Source: Thuidium tamariscinum (lineage: Eukaryota; Streptophyta; Bryopsida; Hypnales; Thuidiaceae). From it: a DNA stretch of 64,000 bases. The stretch lies in contig OX344751.2 in assembly GCA_947034885.2 (NCBI GenBank), positions 38,097,082 to 38,161,081 on the forward strand, in the 5' to 3' direction. This document shows, piece by piece, positions 36,375 to 48,133 of this stretch. The notes under the pieces were generated by a model, which worked only from the letters and a program-made list of their open reading frames with translations, searched no databases and had not been told where the DNA came from. A program made the translations under genes and the position numbers. The stretch's first letter is position 1. Every line of letters begins with the position of its first letter.

Positions 36375-37030
36375 CCCCTAAATTTTTGGGCCATTTTCAA
36401 GATGTTAATGTTGTAAGTTGCAAAGAATTGAAGCTCAAATTAGGATGAGTCATTTTAAAGTAAAATTAACCATAGGATCTTGTAGAAAGTCACATAATTA
36501 TCATCTCTACAAAATGTGGTTTCAATCCAAGTTATAGATTTGGAGATTATAACATAAAAGTGAAGGATATTATAAGGATATCAACGTTTTAATACAGCTC
36601 AAATTGTACCTTTATTGGCTCTCTAAGACACATAACATTTTAGAAACTTGACAACCTATGCTCATTTTCAAGATGACCAAGTTCCAGATGCATAGAAACA
36701 AGGTGTATTTTTAAGACCAATAATGAGTGGGAAAATGGTCTTGCAATAGAGACTACTTTATTGTCAAATCTCAATAATTATGAGATAAAATGGAAGAATT
36801 GTCACAAATTTGAAGCCAAAATTTAGGATTGCTATTAGTAGAGTGAAAGTACACAAGAAAACATACACAATAGGAAAAAAAAAAACTTAAAAAATTGCTC
36901 AAATTTGAGTGCAAGTTTCCTATTCTAATGGTTGTCACTAAATTCAAACCAAGAAGAGGTAATAAAAAAACATGCTTCCACCTCATTGGCCAAAATTTCC
37001 CATTTGATGACTCTTTCATTCTTTACTACT
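36375..37030 (+). mobile_element. TTAA-flanked element, copy E6 (left end only)
   Basis: TTAA (36371-36374) is followed by CCCCTAAATTTTTGGGCC and, about 100 bases in, AACCATAGGATCTTGTAG, a motif shared with E4 and E5. The matching right terminus was not found, so the end given is arbitrary. Confidence 0.35.
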
Positions 37031-37137
37031 AGACCACACTTTGGCAATTTTTGAAAATTCATTTGTCACTTTTCTCCTACATCTAAATACACCACTTCAT
37101 AGCTAATTTTATTTTCTTGAAAATCAGCCCTAAGTTC

Positions 37138-37436
37138 TATGAGGGGAGATTTGAGGGCAAGAAAGGGTGTTTTGAGGTTGTTCCCCTAGTAGTTCTTTAT
37201 ACTATCTAGAAACTACTAACTAGTCTTGATAGCTTGATCTTTTGAATTTTTGAAAAAAAAATTCAAAGAATATTAAAAACTAAAAGATGAATTTTAAAAA
37301 ATATTTTAAAATCAATTAACTAACTAATTAAATTAATATTTGACATGGCACATTCTCAACCACGTTAAATTGCTAATGCGGCATTGTTCCTAGAGTTCCC
37401 ATTGGTCGGGAACTTCTAGTCTTGTAATGGATTCTA
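37138..37436 (+). mobile_element. TIR element, CATNAGAGG family, copy d (degraded)
   Basis: The left end is CTATGAGGGGAGATTTGAGG. The right part holds GTTCCTAGAGTTCCCATTGG and GGGAACTTCTAGTCTTG, closely matching copy a. The right terminus is eroded. Confidence 0.5.
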
Positions 37437-39291
37437 ATGAATGGACTCTTTACATTTCTTAGTCCCATAATGGCCATTCCAAAAATAGATTGATTTGTTT
37501 TGGGTTGCTCAAAAATTTAAAAGTTACGAGGTTGGAAATGTAGAGTGATCATCCTTATTATATCTCTCTTGTCCTCCTAGCCACTAACTCTTTTTTGGAC
37601 ACCTTAATTTGAAAATGCCCCAAATTGTCCTTATAGCCACTTGATGTACTTTAGACTTCTACTAAATGCATCCTTACATTTCCATTAAAGTATCCTTTAA
37701 CTAGAAACTTCATCAAACCATCTCGTTTCTTAACCCACAAGTGCCCTAACGCCCCAAATTTGGCCTCTTAAAATTTAAAGATTGCCCTATTTCACTATTC
37801 AAACCTTTTCAATGGTACAATCAAAATCATTAATTTGTCGTTTCACTTGATTGTATGGTTCCAACTATGTCTCTACTACCAATCTCAAATTTTGTGGATC
37901 TTGTTTTTGGTGATAATTTGATTGAAATGAGTTTGAAAGGGTCTAGATTTTAGTAAACATGCTCTTGGTGCCTAGTGCTTAATTACCATTAGCTCATTGT
38001 TGGTTATGTCAATTTTGGTTTTAGGTCCATCTACATGATAGATTCAATGGGCTAGTGAGTTTTTACATTGAAAATTGATAGGAAATATATGCCATATCTA
38101 AAAAATATATATACATATATCTTTTATATTCAAGATTTTCTATTGCTAATATTGTATGATATTTTCTACAAAAGTTGCCTCCAACTTTGGTAGACTAGTC
38201 CATTTCTACCAATTGTCTATTTTTGCCATTCTATTTTTGGCCCCATCTCCACAAATAAGCTCATCCAAATCCGTATACTTTTTTGACAAATTCACTACAT
38301 TAATTCCAACTTGGGTAACATGTCAATCCTTGATTGGTGTATACTCAAGTGCTAACATGTGCATGGAATGGCGGTTGTAGGTTGTTTTGGGGACATTTAT
38401 GCCCCCCTTCATACAAGTAGTTTTGTAATTATGGTCAAACCACTTCAAAAATTCATAGAAGTTTCAATTTGAATCAAAAAAATTTAATTCCACTTGGGTG
38501 TGATTCACAAAACATGTGCACACCTCTGGAAAATATGTGCCCTTCTTGAAGTGGACCCCAAGATATTCAATTTGCAAATCAGGGTGGTAATAGGCTTGTC
38601 TACCTTATGCTGAATTGCTTACATTGACGGTTTTGGGTTGTTTCTCCCGGAAGTTATTTGCACCCCTGATCATTCCGGCAATCAAAACAAAGCCAGAGTC
38701 CCACCTGAGCAATGAGTGAGACCTTGAGTGCCCGGACAACATCCAAAAGGACAAAAGGTTCCATGTACTCACTGCTCCTATTTCAACGCAAATCATCCAT
38801 TTGTTTCAAGAAGAAGAAAAAAAGAAAGAAAGAAAAAAGGGCAAAAGGAGAATTAAAAGGAGTCACACAAATCCCCATCTCTCAGATGTGGCCAAGCTTC
38901 AGTTCAGCCAAAATATCATCAGGTAAATAACTGAAAGGCTCCCTCCCTACTCTAAGACTTTGGAACTTAGGCAGTAAAGAGAGACGCCACCAATGGAAAC
39001 TCTCACTATTCAGTGTTCAGGTTGAGGCCACCAATAACCAGCCACGCCCAATACTCAACCTGTAAGCTTAACAGGGATGCAGTATTTCCAATGGAGGCCA
39101 ATCAAGGCCAGAAGAGATTTCCAACTAGAGCTTGAATCATGGTTTTTGGGTCTTTTTTGAGGTTGAGACCAGGAAGGTTTATGACACATATCCCAAATTA
39201 GTGAGCATAGGAAGCAGGAAGTAAGATATATTAGTAGGCAGGAAAGTCACTCTTGAATGATGGGAAGCGGAAGACTCTAGACATTGGCTAC
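37437..39291. other. Intergenic sequence, no gene seen
   Basis: AT-rich to about 38500, then moderate GC to 39290. A purine-only tract of A and G lies at about 38808-38850. Short frames only. Confidence 0.45.
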
Positions 39292-39293
39292 TA

Positions 39294-39566
39294 AGGTAGG
39301 TACACCCAAAAGCGCCACTTATTCATACTGAGCCTAGTTCCTTCTATTAATTAGTTCAAATTTTTATGTAGTCTTGTTGGCAAGTGAAAGCATGTTCCAA
39401 TGCACCAAAGAACGCAGGATTTGGATACCGTATGCAAAAGTTATTAACAATCAAAGTTTGTTTCTGAAAGCGCCATCTACAACCTGTGAACATGACTGAT
39501 TTCAGAAATGTATGTGCATTGTAGATGGCACTTTTAGGAACATGGCGCTTTTGGGTGTACCTACCT
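39294..39566 (-). mobile_element. 273-bp MITE, AGGTAGGTACACCC family, copy 3
   Basis: Perfect inverted termini AGGTAGGTACACCC / GGGTGTACCTACCT with TA on both sides (39292-39293 and 39567-39568). Inverted in orientation relative to copies 1 and 2 and of identical length. Confidence 0.9.
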
Positions 39567-39568
39567 TA

Positions 39569-40074
39569 GTGAAATGTACTTTTTGTTCCCCAAATTCACA
39601 ATAATTTCAATTTGCAAATAAAATCTTGAAAATTTTGCTATCTCCATCATTCCTATCTTTCTACATGGGAAAAACTTTCCACCACTTCATGCTATGCACA
39701 ATCTACTCTGAAGTCGCTTAAATGATCAGTTACTATTTACTAGGGCCTCAACTTTATTCAGTGTTAGTAGCATTACCCCGAAAGATCCACACAAATGCTC
39801 CTTTTGGAAGGTAAAACTACATTAATTTGTCCTATTTGTGTATAGCACACTAATTTACAAAAGTTACACTATTTCTAAAACAATGAAATTAGTGATGGCT
39901 ATAATAATACCAAACTGCATAAATTTAAAAAATTGATTCAATTTTATTTTTTTTAAACTTATTTTTATAGTGACAGTAGTTTTGTAGATGACATTGATTT
40001 TGTACTCTCACCAAGAAGATAATTCATTTTAAGAAAATTCTACCACATTAAGTTATAGAATTATTTCACTCAAG
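39569..40074. other. AT-rich sequence, no gene seen
   Basis: No frame or repeat end was recognised. Confidence 0.5.
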
Positions 40075-40334
40075 TGAGTTATTTGTAAAGTCCCCCCACT
40101 GTGGGCATGACTTTTTTTGAAGTTGAGAAGGCAACTATAGTTGAAGCGTCAAACTTTTTTGCAAGATACTTATGTCACACGACTTCAAAAGTGGGGACCA
40201 AAATTTTTTAGGCACCATTTTGATGGAAAAATAAGTTTCATACCCACTTTCATTTCAACTTTTTTAACTCAACTGATTTTTTCACAAAACTCATGGGTTT
40301 AAACCCCAGTTTAGGATACTTTAAGAATAACTCA
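40075..40334 (-). mobile_element. 260-bp TIR element, TGAGTTATT family, copy b
   Basis: Termini TGAGTTATTTGTAAAG and AAGAATAACTCA. The full interior is the reverse complement of the copy at 2113-2373, including GGCAACTATAGTTGAAGCGT. Non-coding. Confidence 0.7.
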
Positions 40335-40874
40335 AATATGGTAGAATTTTCTTACAATGAAATATGATTTCTTTTTTAAAAAGCAAACTTAGAGGTCAGC
40401 GCATCAGTGCATGTAAAAGGGTATATATATCTTATCCACGTTCGATCAGAAGTTTGTTTGTTTGTTTTTGTTTTTTCTGAAATGGGTCCATGTTTGGGTG
40501 AGCATTTACAGCCAGCAACTGCTTCTCATGTAATGGGGTAACCAACCCATTTCCAATCAACCCCCATTTCTAGAGTCTATGCTGTCTAATTTCCAAGTAT
40601 AGGAGATGGGAGTTATCAGTCTCAAAGCTTGCAACCCATTTTTTATCACTTGAGAAATTTAGCATAATTCCCAATTGAATTTGGTGGGGGGATAATTTTT
40701 TCTTCTATGGAAAAATAGGTTTAAGATGGATTTGGAATTTTTCCATATTTTTCCACCCAAGAACAAAATTAGTGTGAATTTTTTTTGTGAAGATCTTTTG
40801 AAACCTATTCTTGACATATACGTATGTCTAGTTCCAATCATAGGTTGGTCAAGAAATGCAGAGGAAATCAACAA
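40335..40874. other. Intergenic sequence, no gene seen
   Basis: Contains ACCCATTTCCAATCAACCCC near 40545, which reappears inverted near 42140, suggesting an old repeat pair. Confidence 0.4.
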
Positions 40875-41000
40875 CTCATAATGCATCACAGTGGGCTGGT
40901 TATTTTCACATCCTATACTTGGAAATAGAATAGTCTAAACTTTGAAAATTGGGGGCTAATCAAAAAAAGGGTCAACTATCTTATTACGATGCATTATGAG
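40875..41000. mobile_element. 126-bp foldback element
   Basis: Termini CTCATAATGCATC and GATGCATTATGAG are exact inverted repeats. The interior has weaker symmetry. No target duplication was identified. Confidence 0.6.
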
Positions 41001-41101
41001 CCATTAATTTCCTCTCCAACCAATGGTAAGATCAAAATGAAATTTCCTAGGGAACTGGTTTCTTCACTTCACCAACCAAAGGTAAGATCAAACATACCTA
41101 T

Positions 41102-41102
<1 letters not shown>

Positions 41103-41138
<36 letters not shown>

Positions 41139-41168
41139 AATATATATATGTGTGTGTGTGTGTGTGTG
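41103..41168. repeat. Mirror (AC)n-(TA)n-(TG)n microsatellite
   Basis: An (AC)n run, a short TATATATATA bridge and a (TG)n run together form a self-complementary, cruciform-capable structure. Confidence 0.9.
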
Positions 41169-44100
41169 AAGAATAGGTTTCATGGAATCTTAACGGAAAA
41201 AAATTCACAATCATATTTTTTGTTTTTCAATGAAAAAATATAAAGAAATTTTCAATTTATGTTAAATCTATTTCTCCACACAATAGATTTCCCCCCCACT
41301 CAAATACCCAACCTAGTTGAAAGCTATGTTGAATTACTTAAGTGGTCAAAAATGGGTTGTACCATTGTAAGCTTCTAAATGAAGGTTAGAACTCGTACAT
41401 ATAGCAATCATGGTAGCAACAACTAAACAAATTCAAATTCCGCCACAATTCTCAATGGGGGTTGTTATACCTTCTTCAACCCCACTCCAGTTCTCGGAGA
41501 AAGTGCATGCAATGGTTCTAATTGGTAGGTTATAGTAGGCGTTGCTCAATTTCCTAGAGAATTAATGGTGCCATTTCTTCTCTTGTAGAAGTGAAGAAAT
41601 CAATTCCTGGGGAAATTTTTCAAGGAATTTTGTAATTTGCTTTGTTGTGAGTGATTTGCAAATGCTTATATATGACTTGCAGTACTTTAGAGGTAACAAT
41701 TTCTTCAAGAATTGTTGCAAATAGAAAAGGGGGGTCACACACCTCCTCCATGAGGAACGGCTCACCATTGGCTCCTTATTTTTTTCTTGCCGATTTCTCC
41801 GACTTCAAAGAATTCTACTTCTCCGAGGAGGTATCTGACCCATTTCCAACCACTTAAGCAATTACTCATATGTAGAGTGAAGCTTTTTGAATGCAAATTT
41901 TTTTCATGTACAAAAATAGAATTCAAAAGGATACCATATTTTTCAGAATTTTATTACACAAATTATAATCACTATGAATTTTTTAGTAGAAGATTCTCTG
42001 CAACCTATAACGGTGATATAGGCTGATTGCAAAACCAACCAAGGATTAGTTGCATTTATAAAAGCCTTGCAACCAATCATAATGTGCCACAATTGCTTTG
42101 AGAACTACACCCTACCTTCATGGAAAGAAAACAGTCTATTGATTGGAAATGGGGGCTGATCAGAAATGGGTTGCCATCTTCTAATCAATGGTTGTTGCAG
42201 AAGAGCAGCAGACTCTCTGTAACCAGTGTGAACTGTGAACTGCAGTAAAACCTGACTTTGGTGCTGTGGTTGTACAGTACAGCACAGTACAACTGAATGC
42301 ATCAATGTGATTCAATTCTGCAGAGTGATTTGAAATTCCATTTCATTTGTTTGAGTCCCAAAGAAAATTCTGCATTATTATGGAATTTGCACATAACTGA
42401 ACTGAAATTTTGGGTCGGTAGTTCAACGATTTCACTTTAATTTTGCTTTTCTTTCCATACCAAAAGGCCCACTGACTGAACTGGGACGGAACCATTCTGG
42501 CTGGCTGGTATCTTATCAATGACAGGGTGATGGAAACTTTGTGCAGAGGACAACTGAATGGGATTTATTTCATTTGGTTCAAAAAACAGAAAAAGGAAAA
42601 GAAAAAGAAAAAGCTTTGTGCAGGGGACTAGAGGAGGTACTGAAGCTCAATGCTTGCTGGGTGGAGCCAAAGAAAAGGATGGTTTCAGTACCAAAGAAGG
42701 ACACCTTTGTGTACGTCAATACCAACCGGACTCCACTGCACTGCAATGTTATCCAATGCTCAGGGCTGGTCTGCAAGCAAGTTAGGCCAAAAGCTTCAGC
42801 TTGCCCAAATAATTCAGCAGCCAGGAATATTGCATGATTTACATGACAAATCATTGCCAACTGAATGCCAAAAAACTTTAGGGTAGCATATTGTTTTCCA
42901 TGACGCATTGGCGGAGGGGTTTATCTAGTTGGAGGCCAACTGTGCGAGCATGTGAGCATGGAAATGTGAGCCTACGAGTTTTGAGCATATAGATACTCTA
43001 CAACCATTGAAGGGGTTGAATAGTTTAAACATCAATAATATAGGTGTTTATAATATAGATACATTATAATTATAAAAGGTCTTTAAAATAAAGATACCTA
43101 TAATAGAGGTGGATAGATTCATGTGTTCATGTGCTTGTGATTCTAGACTTGTATTATAGCAACCTTGAGTTTTGGATTGGTAGAAGACATGGATGGCTTG
43201 AATCTAGACATGGGTATTTTTAAAGATTTGTGGGATTCTAGGGATACCAGGATATATCTTGTAAGAATTAGGATTTGAGATATTGTAGGATCATCGAGAG
43301 GGATATCCTTAATCTTGTAGGGGTTTAGATTTAAGACCCCCATTTGTACTTGCTTAAAATGTTATTCTTAGTCTCAATTAAGGATTAAAAGCTAGAAAGG
43401 AATCCAAAAATGATCATTTATATTTAGACACAACGTGGAAATTTATTTTCAAGGACATAATACAATTGTGAGAGTGATTCTAATCTAGGTAGCTTCATAT
43501 TATCCAAAATTTGAATGAAGTTTATAGAAATCATGTATAAATACAATCGTAACACCTTCACAGGATGAATTGATAACTCTTTTTGCCAAATATTCATTAA
43601 TTATTTTTGAAACATTATTTGTTTGAGAGATCTTAAATATATAAATGTTCATTGAAGTTTCAATTTTTCCGAACTAAAAAATTTCCAACATTCGGCCCAT
43701 CCTATTAAGTATACAGTAAATTTATTCTTCTAAGTATAAAGAAATTTGTAACTTCTATGAAAAGTTTCAATTGTTGAAATTATTTAAATTGAACCTTGAA
43801 TCATGACAATCCAACCAAAAATTTTTGGTAGGAGATAGTGGCAATGGATATCTTGGAGAGATTCACGACATATCTATTACTATAGATAGAAAATTTTAGA
43901 TTGAATGTTTTAAAATCATCACCATTACATCCACCATCATCACTTAGGGTGAAATGAGTGAATATGTGTATCAAGTAGAAAATTGACTTTAAAATAGGCA
44001 ATCACTTATACAAAAGAGTGCATGTGGATTTTGTTGAAGGATTTCACCCTCTTTTTTTCACTTTTTCTATGTATAAATATATTTGATATTAAAATAATAT

Positions 44101-44386
44101 AAAATCTTTTAAATTTGGTTGATATAGGTTTAGAAAGTTGACTGTCTTTCTTTTAGATGACAAATTCTAATAAACCAAAAAAAAAATAAAAATTGGCATA
44201 ATGGAAGAAAGTAGGAAATACTTGTACTATAATATATGATTTGTTGCATAGCCAATTCAAATGCAAGCATAACTTTTGGAGCATGGAGTCAACTTATTCG
44301 AAATTAATATTGAAAGTATACCATGCAATCTCTAATTGTAATCTACATTTTCTATAAATTCTAAAAATTTATATAATATTTAAAAT
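41169..44386. other. Intergenic sequence, no gene seen
   Basis: Mostly AT-rich. GC rises between about 42100 and 42960, where several overlapping frames of up to about 110 codons are open on both strands without recognisable domains. Confidence 0.45.
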
Positions 44387-44390
44387 TTAA

Positions 44391-45312
44391 CCCCTAAAGG
44401 ACCACAACTATGTTTCCACCAAAACAGCTCCAAAACTATCATTTCTAGGATAGCTACCAAATTTCAGAATTTTTTTTTTTTTGACATATGTGACCATAGG
44501 ATCTTTTAGTGCACTAGTTTGGAAAGATTTAGGAAAGTTTTAGAAATTTCCACCGTGTAGATTGCAAGATATAAGTGTTTGAAGTTACAAAAATCATTTT
44601 TTTTCCACTGCAAAAGTCTGGGCAGTTGCACTTCAGAAGGCCACATTTGTATGAAAAAATGTCCAAAATGGTTGCAACTCTTTGGATTCATTCTCCAATT
44701 CTAGTTGGCTACATGCTTGAAAATTTTCATATCATTTGGAATTGTAAAACATGTACAAAATAAATAGTAAGTAGAAAGAAGTAGAGAATGATTCAAAATA
44801 CAAAAATGGTAACAATTTATTTATTGAATTGAAAAATGCCAATCCCAACGATTCAAATGTTGTAATAAACAACCTACATCCAAAGTTTTTATTTTTTCAA
44901 AAATATTGAAAATTAAGTAAAATAAAGGACTTCAAAGTTTATTTTAGAGAAGAGAATCCATAACTACCTGCAAACTAAAAATTCTTCAAAATTTTTGACT
45001 CATTAATCCAAATGGAATGATTCAAAGCTTTACATGTATATATAAATCTATAAAATCAATTTCAAATTTTTATTTCCAAAAAAAGTAATTTTTTTAATCT
45101 TCCCAAACTGCCCGAGTTGAGAAACAAACAACATTTTATGTGATAACTTTTCAACCATATAGTCAAAAGTTACGAAAATTGTTGGGCTTTGAAGATACTT
45201 CTCGTCCACACCTTCTATTAAAGTTTGGTTCAAAAATATGGAAATCTCTAGCCACACATACCAGCCCAAAATCGCTATGTTGCCAAAAAAAGGCACATTG
45301 GTCCTTTAGGGG
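44391..45312 (+). mobile_element. TTAA-flanked TIR element, copy E4
   Basis: The left end is TTAA (44387-44390) then CCCCTAAAGGACCA. The right end is TTGGTCCTTTAGGGG followed by TAAA, one base from TTAA. The interior aligns end to end with E3 and in part with E2 and E5. Non-coding, 922 bp. Confidence 0.78.
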
Positions 45313-46012
45313 TAAATCTTCTTATTTTATAGAGATTGGTTATTTTGATGGATTTTAGTATAATTGTGGAATATTCAAACAATGAATTTCACTTTGGAAT
45401 TTTGGAAGAAGGTTCTTCCACTAGGATTACATTCATTTATCAAGAAATTTATGAAAAATATACTTTTCTTGTCCTCCATGGATGCAAAGAAGTCAATTTT
45501 GCATGCACAATTCAAGACATTCAATTTTTTTTAATAGTTTCATTAGTTGAATTTCATCTTTGTAAAGTTTTATGAAACAAAATATTTTTTATTTATTTAT
45601 TTGAACATTTTCACTAGTTTCTAACAATTTAAACATCCAAGCATTTTTGAAGTGAAAATTTCAATTAAGTTGTTTTGTGCATAAATTTTAGAGATTGTTT
45701 TTTGATGCCAAAATATCAAAATAAAATTTTTTGTAGTATTTTTATAATTATTTTTATCCTTATTTTATTTTAATTTATTTTTAAATTTGAATATTTTTCC
45801 AAAAACTTAGAGTACTCCCATTGCTTCTTTTCAAAATAGCCAAATGTAGCCAAACGAGGATGTATTTTATCCTAACAGTAACTTGCACTCTAAATCCTAT
45901 TTTAGTTTATTACAAGGTGTAGTTGAATATTCATTTTGAGAATCTATTTTGTGCAATTCAACAATCTCTTAGGATACAAGAACCATCCTCAAAATCATAA
46001 TATTTACCTTTT

Positions 46013-46303
46013 ATTAGGGGAGATTTGAGCCTTTCAAAGATTGCAAGTTTTCGAATGTTAGAAATGCTTTGAAAATACTAAAAATACTACTACATTAGCA
46101 ATCTGAAGTAGTTGGGTGATTGCCATGTCAAAAAATATAAATTAATTACAAAATAATTTTGAAATAATATTTTCACTTCTTAATACTTTTTGAAATTTTT
46201 GAAAATAAAATAAAATTTGAGATTACAATAGTAGCCAGTATACAACATTGGGAACACTTTTGGAGAAATGGCTTTGAAACAATTTCTCAAAGGCCTCATG
46301 CTC
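46013..46303 (-). mobile_element. TIR element, CATNAGAGG family, copy e (inverted)
   Basis: Starts ATTAGGGGAGATTTGAGCC, followed by a reverse complement of the family block (GATTGCAAGTTTTCGAATG, GATTGCCATGTCAA). The right end is placed near GGCCTCATGCTC with moderate certainty. Confidence 0.5.
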
Positions 46304-46352
46304 TTTAGTCTCTAATTTGCTTCTAATTTTGAATAGCATTTATATTTATATT

Positions 46353-46410
46353 ATATATATATACACATATACATATACATATACATACATACATACATAC
46401 ATATATATAT
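46353..46410. repeat. (TA)n/(ATAC)n microsatellite
   Basis: A TATATATATA run, then repeated ATACAT and ATAC units, then TATATATAT. Confidence 0.9.
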
Positions 46411-47273
46411 TGGATTGTGAACAAGGCATAATTGTGTGCAATTTAATCACATTTGGTCCCCTTCTTTTTAAATTGTGGTTAGGTCCTATACCTCCAAAAT
46501 CGTAATATCATAATGTACTAAGATGTAAAACATTCCAAGAAGAAGAAGATACAAAATAGTAGGCAAGTAACAAAAATAAAATCCTTAACCTTTAAAAGAC
46601 ATACTATTACAAAGATAACCTACCAAAATTTATCAAATTCTAAGATGAATAGGTGTATTCTATATTTCTATAGTTTCTTTAAAAATCATTTATAATTGAC
46701 CCTTTTAGTCCTCAATGTGCAAATTGAGTTAAGGTCCAATTTATATTTAAAACTGGCTCAAATTCTTCAAATTTGAATACTCAAATCCGACCCAAGGGTC
46801 TTACACTAGGGTTGGGCTAGACTTACAACTCATCCTACATATTACCTTAGATAGCATAGTTTGCGCACCAAATCTTCTAGCCCCAATAAAGAAATTAGGG
46901 TGAGATTTTGGCTGGCCTAAAGTTCTATTTAAGATTATATTGGGCTCTTTTGTTAAATCATACAACTACTTCCTATCAATGAAGAATAATTCAATTTTAT
47001 TTTTTTACAATCTCCTTCATCTTTCAAATTTCTTCTTCTTATTTGTCTATATTGTTTCTTGTCACCAAGTGGTGCTTATTGTGTCTTTGCAATGCATTGT
47101 GCTCCTTTTCTACATTGTATTTTCTGTACCATTTAGGTTGCTTTGTGTATATTATTTACTAAATGGCACTTGCTCTACAATTTGTGAAGACAATTGCTTA
47201 TAGTTTCTTTTTTTTAAATGCTATTTGTAGTAGTATCTTGAGAGAAATGGAGAATTTGTATGATTTGGTTTTT

Positions 47274-48129
47274 GGGTGAATGCACAAAAGACTTGTACTA
47301 TTTGTTGCATTTTGGAACAATATTCATGAATTTTTCCAAAATATTTTAATATTAGAAAACTAATTTAAAAATAAATGAAAATATGTGCATTGTAAACTTC
47401 TTTGAGGTAAAGGCAACCATGAAAGGAAATTCATTAAAAAATTTCTCTAAGTAGGAATTAGGAAAATTTGAAAAGTTCCAAAATCAAGAAATAAATAAAT
47501 ACTTCAATGTTTTAATTAATAAAAAATAGTTAAAAAAATTAATTTAAAAATAAAACTTGTCCATTTATAGAAACTTTATGGAGATGAACTTTCACCAAAT
47601 TGAGAGTCACCAAAATAAATTTTTACATGTTTTGAAATGCAAACAAGAAAGACGTTCACTTTGTTGACTTCACTACAAAAAAATGAGTGTTCACAATGAC
47701 TACAAGATGATTGTAAAATGACTACTATAGTCATTTTGCAGTCATCTTGTAGTCATTGTGGACACTCATTTTTTTTGTAATGCTTCTACACCATTTAAAA
47801 TTAACTATTTCTAAAAATCCTTTGTAGGGTACTCACAAATCTACTAGAAGACCATCTCCTCTAACTTCCAAATTTAAATTCATTTATTTGGATACTCAAT
47901 AATACTAAAAGAACCCTAAATTGGCAAGTGTGACATAAATTTGGGTCATTTTTATATAGTAAAATATTTTTTTAAATTTCAAAAAATTATATAAGTTGTA
48001 TAATAGTTATAAGTACGATTTATATAAATTTCAAGCCATTTGGAACCAAAACGTAGAAGATATGGCAAAAGAACAAATTATGCAAGGTGTTTACATACAA
48101 AATAGAACAAGTGTTTCTTACAATCACCC
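47274..48129 (-). mobile_element. TIR element with 4-bp target duplication, copy C4 (carries a MITE)
   Basis: The left end is GGGTGAATGCACAAAAGAC and the right end GTGTTTCTTACAATCACCC. The flanks are TTTT and TTCT, a decayed 4-bp duplication. After removing the CACTA MITE and its duplication it is about 743 bp, matching its relatives. Orientation as C3. Confidence 0.72.
47673..47782. mobile_element. 110-bp CACTA-type MITE
   Basis: Termini CACTACAAAAAAATGAGTG and CACTCATTTTTTTTGTAATG, almost a full palindrome, flanked by CTT (47670-47672 and 47783-47785). C3 shows the empty site at about 27419, GTGGACTTCCACAC, with a single CTT. Confidence 0.9.
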
Positions 48130-48133
48130 TTCT

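Larger units (their letters stand above)
45317..47269. other. AT-rich sequence, no gene seen
   Basis: Contains one CATNAGAGG-family element and a microsatellite, annotated separately. No gene was recognised. Confidence 0.5.

Noticed and set aside
46580-46600. TTAACCTTTAAAAGAC, resembling the left end of a TTAA-family element
   Set aside because: No partner terminus or interior similarity was found nearby.
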